Origin: JBCDCU01 sp039180865
Lineage (GTDB): Bacteria > Pseudomonadota > Alphaproteobacteria > Rhizobiales > JACESI01
Assembly (NCBI GenBank): GCA_039180865.1
Contig: JBCDCZ010000228.1
Location: forward strand, 1-7,281
Length of the DNA stretch: 7,281 nt
Direction of reading: 5' to 3'
Below are positions 5,581 through 7,281 of the stretch, one piece after another (the first letter of the stretch is position 1; each line of letters opens with the position of its first letter). A model generated the notes under the pieces. The model had not been told where the DNA came from. It was given only the letters and a program-made list of their open reading frames with translations, and did not search any database. Made by a program: the position numbers and the translations under genes.

Positions 5581-7008
5581 TGCGTGTTTCAGGGTGGGCG
5601 ACGCTTTCTCGCCGAGCCAGATTTCCGCATCACGCAAAGCACGGGCAGCCAGGGCCCGTTTTTTGGCAAACCCTTTTTCCTTACCACGAAGCCTGCGCCC
5701 GTTTTCCTGCCTCGGAACCTCGATTTCAGGAAAGAGCCCGAAATTGATGTTCATCGGCTGGTAGCTCGGCGCGGTGCTTTCAGGGTCGGATAGATATCCG
5801 CCGGTTATGTGATTGAGGAGAGAGCCGAATGCCGTTGTCTCCGGGGGCCGGTCATACTCTGCGCCCCGTCTTTCTGCAGCGATAAAACGTCCTGCAAGAA
5901 GACCAACAGCTGCGGATTCAAGATAACCTTCGCACCCCGTAATCTGCCCGGCAAACCGCACGCGAGGTTCTTTCTTCATCCGCAAGACCGGATCGAGGAG
6001 GTCGGGTGAATTGATGAACGTATTGCGGTGGAGACCCCCGAGGCGAGCAAATTCCGCTTCCTCAAGACCGGGTATCATCCGGAAGATTTCTGCCTGCTGC
6101 CCATAGCGGAGCTTCGTTTGGAAACCGACCATATTGTAAAGCGTCCCGAGTTTATTATCCTGACGCAGTTGCACGACCGCATAGGGCTTCACGTCGGGCG
6201 CGTGGCGGTTCGTAAGGCCAACCGGTTTCATCGGCCCGTGGCGCAGGGTTTCCCGCCCGCGTTTGGCCATGATCTCAATCGGCAAACAGCCATTGAAATA
6301 AGGCGTGTTTTCTTCCCACTCTTTGAAGTCAGTCGTCTCACCGTCGAGCAACGCATCGACAAAAGCCTCATATTGAGTCTGGTCGAGCGGGCAATTGATG
6401 TAATCGGCCCCGGTTCCTCCCGGTCCTGGCTTGTCATATCGCGACTGAAACCAGGCCGTATCCATGTCGATTGTGTCCTTATGAACAATCGGGGCAATCG
6501 CATCGAAGAACGCAAGCTGGTCCTGACCGGTCAAATCACGGATGATCTGTGCAAGCGGGCCGGAGGTGAGGGGCCCCGTGGCAATCAACACGTTGTCCCA
6601 CTCGTCCAGCGGCAAAGAAACTACCTCGCCATGGCTGATTTCGACATTTTGATGAGCCTGTAGCCGCTCCGTTACCATTTCCGAAAAGGCCACACGATCG
6701 ACCGCCAATGCCCCACCTGCCGGAACCTGATGTTCGTCCGCAGCCTTCATAATGAGAGATCCGGCAAGCCGCATTTCAGCGTGCAAGACCCCGACTGCGT
6801 TTGACGTGTGGTCATCAGAGCGGAAGGAATTCGAGCACACCAATTCGGCGCAATGCCCCGTCTTGTGAGCGTCCGTCATCACGTCAGGACGCATTTCATG
6901 TAGGACAACAGGAAGTCCGCGCTCGGCCAGTTGCCAAGCCGCTTCGCTACCCGCGAGGCCCGCGCCGATTACATGAACCGCGCGATCAGAAGATGAAGAT
7001 TGCTGCAT
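5575..7008 (-). CDS. trmFO: Folate-dependent tRNA (uracil-54-C5)-methyltransferase TrmFO
   Basis: A 477-residue cytoplasmic flavoprotein (from the ATG at 7008) that makes m5U54 in the T loop of tRNA, taking the carbon from methylenetetrahydrofolate and reducing it with FADH2. It shows the FAD-binding VIGAGLAGSEAAWQLAERG (13-31), the HEMRP block (37-41), ELVCSNSFRSDD (55-66), YFNGCLPIEIMAKRG (237-251), MVGFQTKLRYGQQ (293-305) and the second FAD segment FAGQITGCEGYLESAAVGLLAG (352-373). Cys58 and Cys241 correspond to the conserved Cys53 and Cys226 of the Bacillus enzyme. The frame opens further to a TTG at 7044, adding 12 residues unlike the family N-terminus. I prefer 7008, although neither start has a clear Shine-Dalgarno sequence. 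The 3' end overlaps the convergent NDUFAF6-like gene by 6 bases. Upstream lies the small-RNA array with its own terminator, so trmFO probably has a separate, unresolved promoter between about 7085 and 7010. Confidence 0.96.
   Translation of the reverse strand: MQQSSSSDRAVHVIGAGLAGSEAAWQLAERGLPVVLHEMRPDVMTDAHKTGHCAELVCSNSFRSDDHTSNAVGVLHAEMRLAGSLIMKAADEHQVPAGGALAVDRVAFSEMVTERLQAHQNVEISHGEVVSLPLDEWDNVLIATGPLTSGPLAQIIRDLTGQDQLAFFDAIAPIVHKDTIDMDTAWFQSRYDKPGPGGTGADYINCPLDQTQYEAFVDALLDGETTDFKEWEENTPYFNGCLPIEIMAKRGRETLRHGPMKPVGLTNRHAPDVKPYAVVQLRQDNKLGTLYNMVGFQTKLRYGQQAEIFRMIPGLEEAEFARLGGLHRNTFINSPDLLDPVLRMKKEPRVRFAGQITGCEGYLESAAVGLLAGRFIAAERRGAEYDRPPETTAFGSLLNHITGGYLSDPESTAPSYQPMNINFGLFPEIEVPRQENGRRLRGKEKGFAKKRALAARALRDAEIWLGEKASPTLKHAS
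5641..5664 (+). terminator. Intrinsic terminator of the yajC-secDF operon, antisense within trmFO
   Basis: ACGGGC (5641-5646) and GCCCGT (5654-5659) form a 6-pair GC-rich stem around a 7-base loop, followed directly by a run of T to 5664. It begins 60 bases after the stop of the NDUFAF6-like gene and points the right way to end the + strand operon. It lies on the antisense of trmFO codons for KKRALAARA, so the coding sequence also constrains it. Confidence 0.6.
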
Positions 7009-7085
7009 GCGCGGGAAACTAACGCTCGTGCGAATGCCATGCAAGACAAATGGACTAATCGATGGTGTCGGAGGGAAAGCGTGGG

Positions 7086-7130
7086 GGCTAAAAAGAAACC
7101 GCTCGCCGGGGGAGGAGGTTCCGGCGAGCG
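7086..7130 (-). ncRNA. Cuckoo-type stem-loop RNA, copy 3, also the array terminator
   Basis: On the - strand CGCTCGCCGG (7130-7121) pairs perfectly with CCGGCGAGCG (7109-7100), 10 pairs, around the 11-base loop AACCTCCTCCC. The loop holds the motif CCTCCTCCC (7118-7110). GTTTCTTTTT follows the stem at once, a good rho-independent tail. On the + strand the stem is followed only by TTTTACTCT, so the - strand direction is preferred. This copy has the strongest stem, and it both carries the motif and ends transcription before trmFO. The class is assigned from my knowledge of alphaproteobacterial cuckoo/CcsR RNAs, which carry this anti-Shine-Dalgarno-like loop. Confidence 0.75.
7100..7130 (-). terminator. 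Rho-independent terminator ending the stem-loop RNA array
   Basis: The 10-pair GC-rich stem of copy 3 plus the T-rich tail at 7098-7090 meets the form of an intrinsic terminator on the - strand. It lies about 90 bases upstream of the trmFO start, so it separates the array from trmFO. Confidence 0.7.
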
Positions 7131-7140
7131 TTTTACTCTA

Positions 7141-7170
7141 AGATAGGCTTGGGAGGAGGAGTGCCTATCT
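7141..7170 (-). ncRNA. Cuckoo-type stem-loop RNA, copy 2
   Basis: On the - strand AGATAGGC (7170-7163) pairs perfectly with GCCTATCT (7148-7141), 8 pairs, around a 14-base loop that contains CCTCCTCCC (7159-7151). The stem sequence is unrelated to the stems of copies 1 and 3, while the loop motif is identical: paired bases vary and the exposed motif is kept. No T-run follows, so this copy probably stays in a longer transcript or is released by processing. Confidence 0.75.
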
Positions 7171-7175
7171 CGTGT

Positions 7176-7210
7176 TACACACCAACCTGGGAGGAGGAGG
7201 GTGATGTGTA
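7176..7210 (-). ncRNA. Cuckoo-type stem-loop RNA, copy 1
   Basis: On the - strand TACA-CAT-CACC (7210-7200) pairs with GGTGTGTA (7183-7176), 8 pairs with a 3-base bulge, around a 16-base loop. The motif CCTCCTCCC (7197-7189) is extended here by another CCT unit to CCTCCTCCTCCC (7200-7189), of which the last CC can pair in the stem. The stem is weaker than those of copies 2 and 3. It is the first of the three in the direction of transcription. Confidence 0.65.
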
Positions 7211-7281
7211 CCTTGCGGGTCATATAGACCACATTTACTTGCGAGCTTGTGTCTCGCTTGATACTCAATATAGGTGATTCA
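7211..7281. other. Unassigned leader region before the stem-loop array
   Basis: These 71 bases reach the right edge. I can support no gene here. On the - strand there is a small hairpin GCGAG-7-CTCGC (7257-7241), a 13-base dyad GGTC-TATAT-GACC (7230-7218), and CCTATATT (7274-7267), which could be a promoter -10 box whose -35 box would lie past the edge. Any protein gene that leads the array must end at or beyond the edge. Confidence 0.4.

Noticed and set aside
6028..6663. Open frame of 211 codons on the + strand opposite trmFO
   Set aside because: It lies entirely within trmFO, which is certain from its FAD and cysteine motifs. The translation has no family features.
7100..7210. The GGGAGGAGG repeats read as + strand ribosome sites or CsrA-binding GGA loops
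   Set aside because: No + strand gene follows, and the + strand tail of the strongest hairpin is a poorer terminator than the - strand tail. The - strand motif matches a known alphaproteobacterial RNA type.
7100..7210. A CRISPR array or transposon end repeats
   Set aside because: The repeated unit is only 9 bases inside unrelated stems, with no constant long repeat, no spacers of fixed length and no cas or transposase gene.
6969..7268. Open frame of 99 codons on the - strand across the stem-loop array
   Set aside because: It reads through all three hairpins and the T-rich terminator tail and into trmFO. The region is better explained as structured RNA, and the translation is low-complexity where it crosses the CCT repeats.

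Overview
The window is a 7.3 kb piece of an alphaproteobacterial chromosome. The evidence is the gene order (M23 peptidase-like gene, DUF815 ATPase, yajC, secDF, Mth938-like gene, phytoene-synthase-like gene, trmFO), a typical alphaproteobacterial YajC beginning MFISPAYAQ, and a set of CCUCCUCCC-loop RNAs of a kind known from that class. I cannot name the genus. All protein genes look like ordinary chromosomal genes. I see no insertion sequence, phage gene, CRISPR array, tRNA or rRNA.

Layout: the 3' end of a degenerate LytM/M23 envelope gene (+, 1-241) converges with a single-domain AAA-type ATPase of the DUF815 family (-, 246-1133), only 4 bases apart. A 249-base divergent promoter region (1134-1382) leads into a + strand operon: yajC (1383-1712), a fused secDF (1761-4331), a small Mth938/NDUFAF3-like gene (4328-4738) and an NDUFAF6-like squalene/phytoene-synthase-fold gene (4735-5580). 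The last three are joined by two ATGA stop-start overlaps. The operon meets trmFO (-, 5575-7008) tail to tail with a 6-base overlap. A good intrinsic terminator for the operon lies inside the antisense 3' end of trmFO, at 5641-5664.

Function: YajC and SecDF form the auxiliary module of the Sec translocase, which uses the proton gradient to pull exported proteins outward and assists membrane-protein insertion. The two coupled downstream genes are the bacterial relatives of two mitochondrial complex I assembly factors. The operon therefore links membrane-protein insertion to a probable role in respiratory complex assembly. TrmFO makes m5U54 in tRNA using folate and is not obviously related.

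The most interesting element is non-coding. On the - strand between the right edge and trmFO (about 7210 to 7086) lie three consecutive stem-loops with unrelated stem sequences. Each displays the same 9-base motif, CCTCCTCCC, in its loop, about 40 bases apart. This matches the 'cuckoo' / CcsR-type small RNAs of Alphaproteobacteria. The third copy also acts as the rho-independent terminator of the array. Its promoter and any leading small protein gene are not resolved inside the window.
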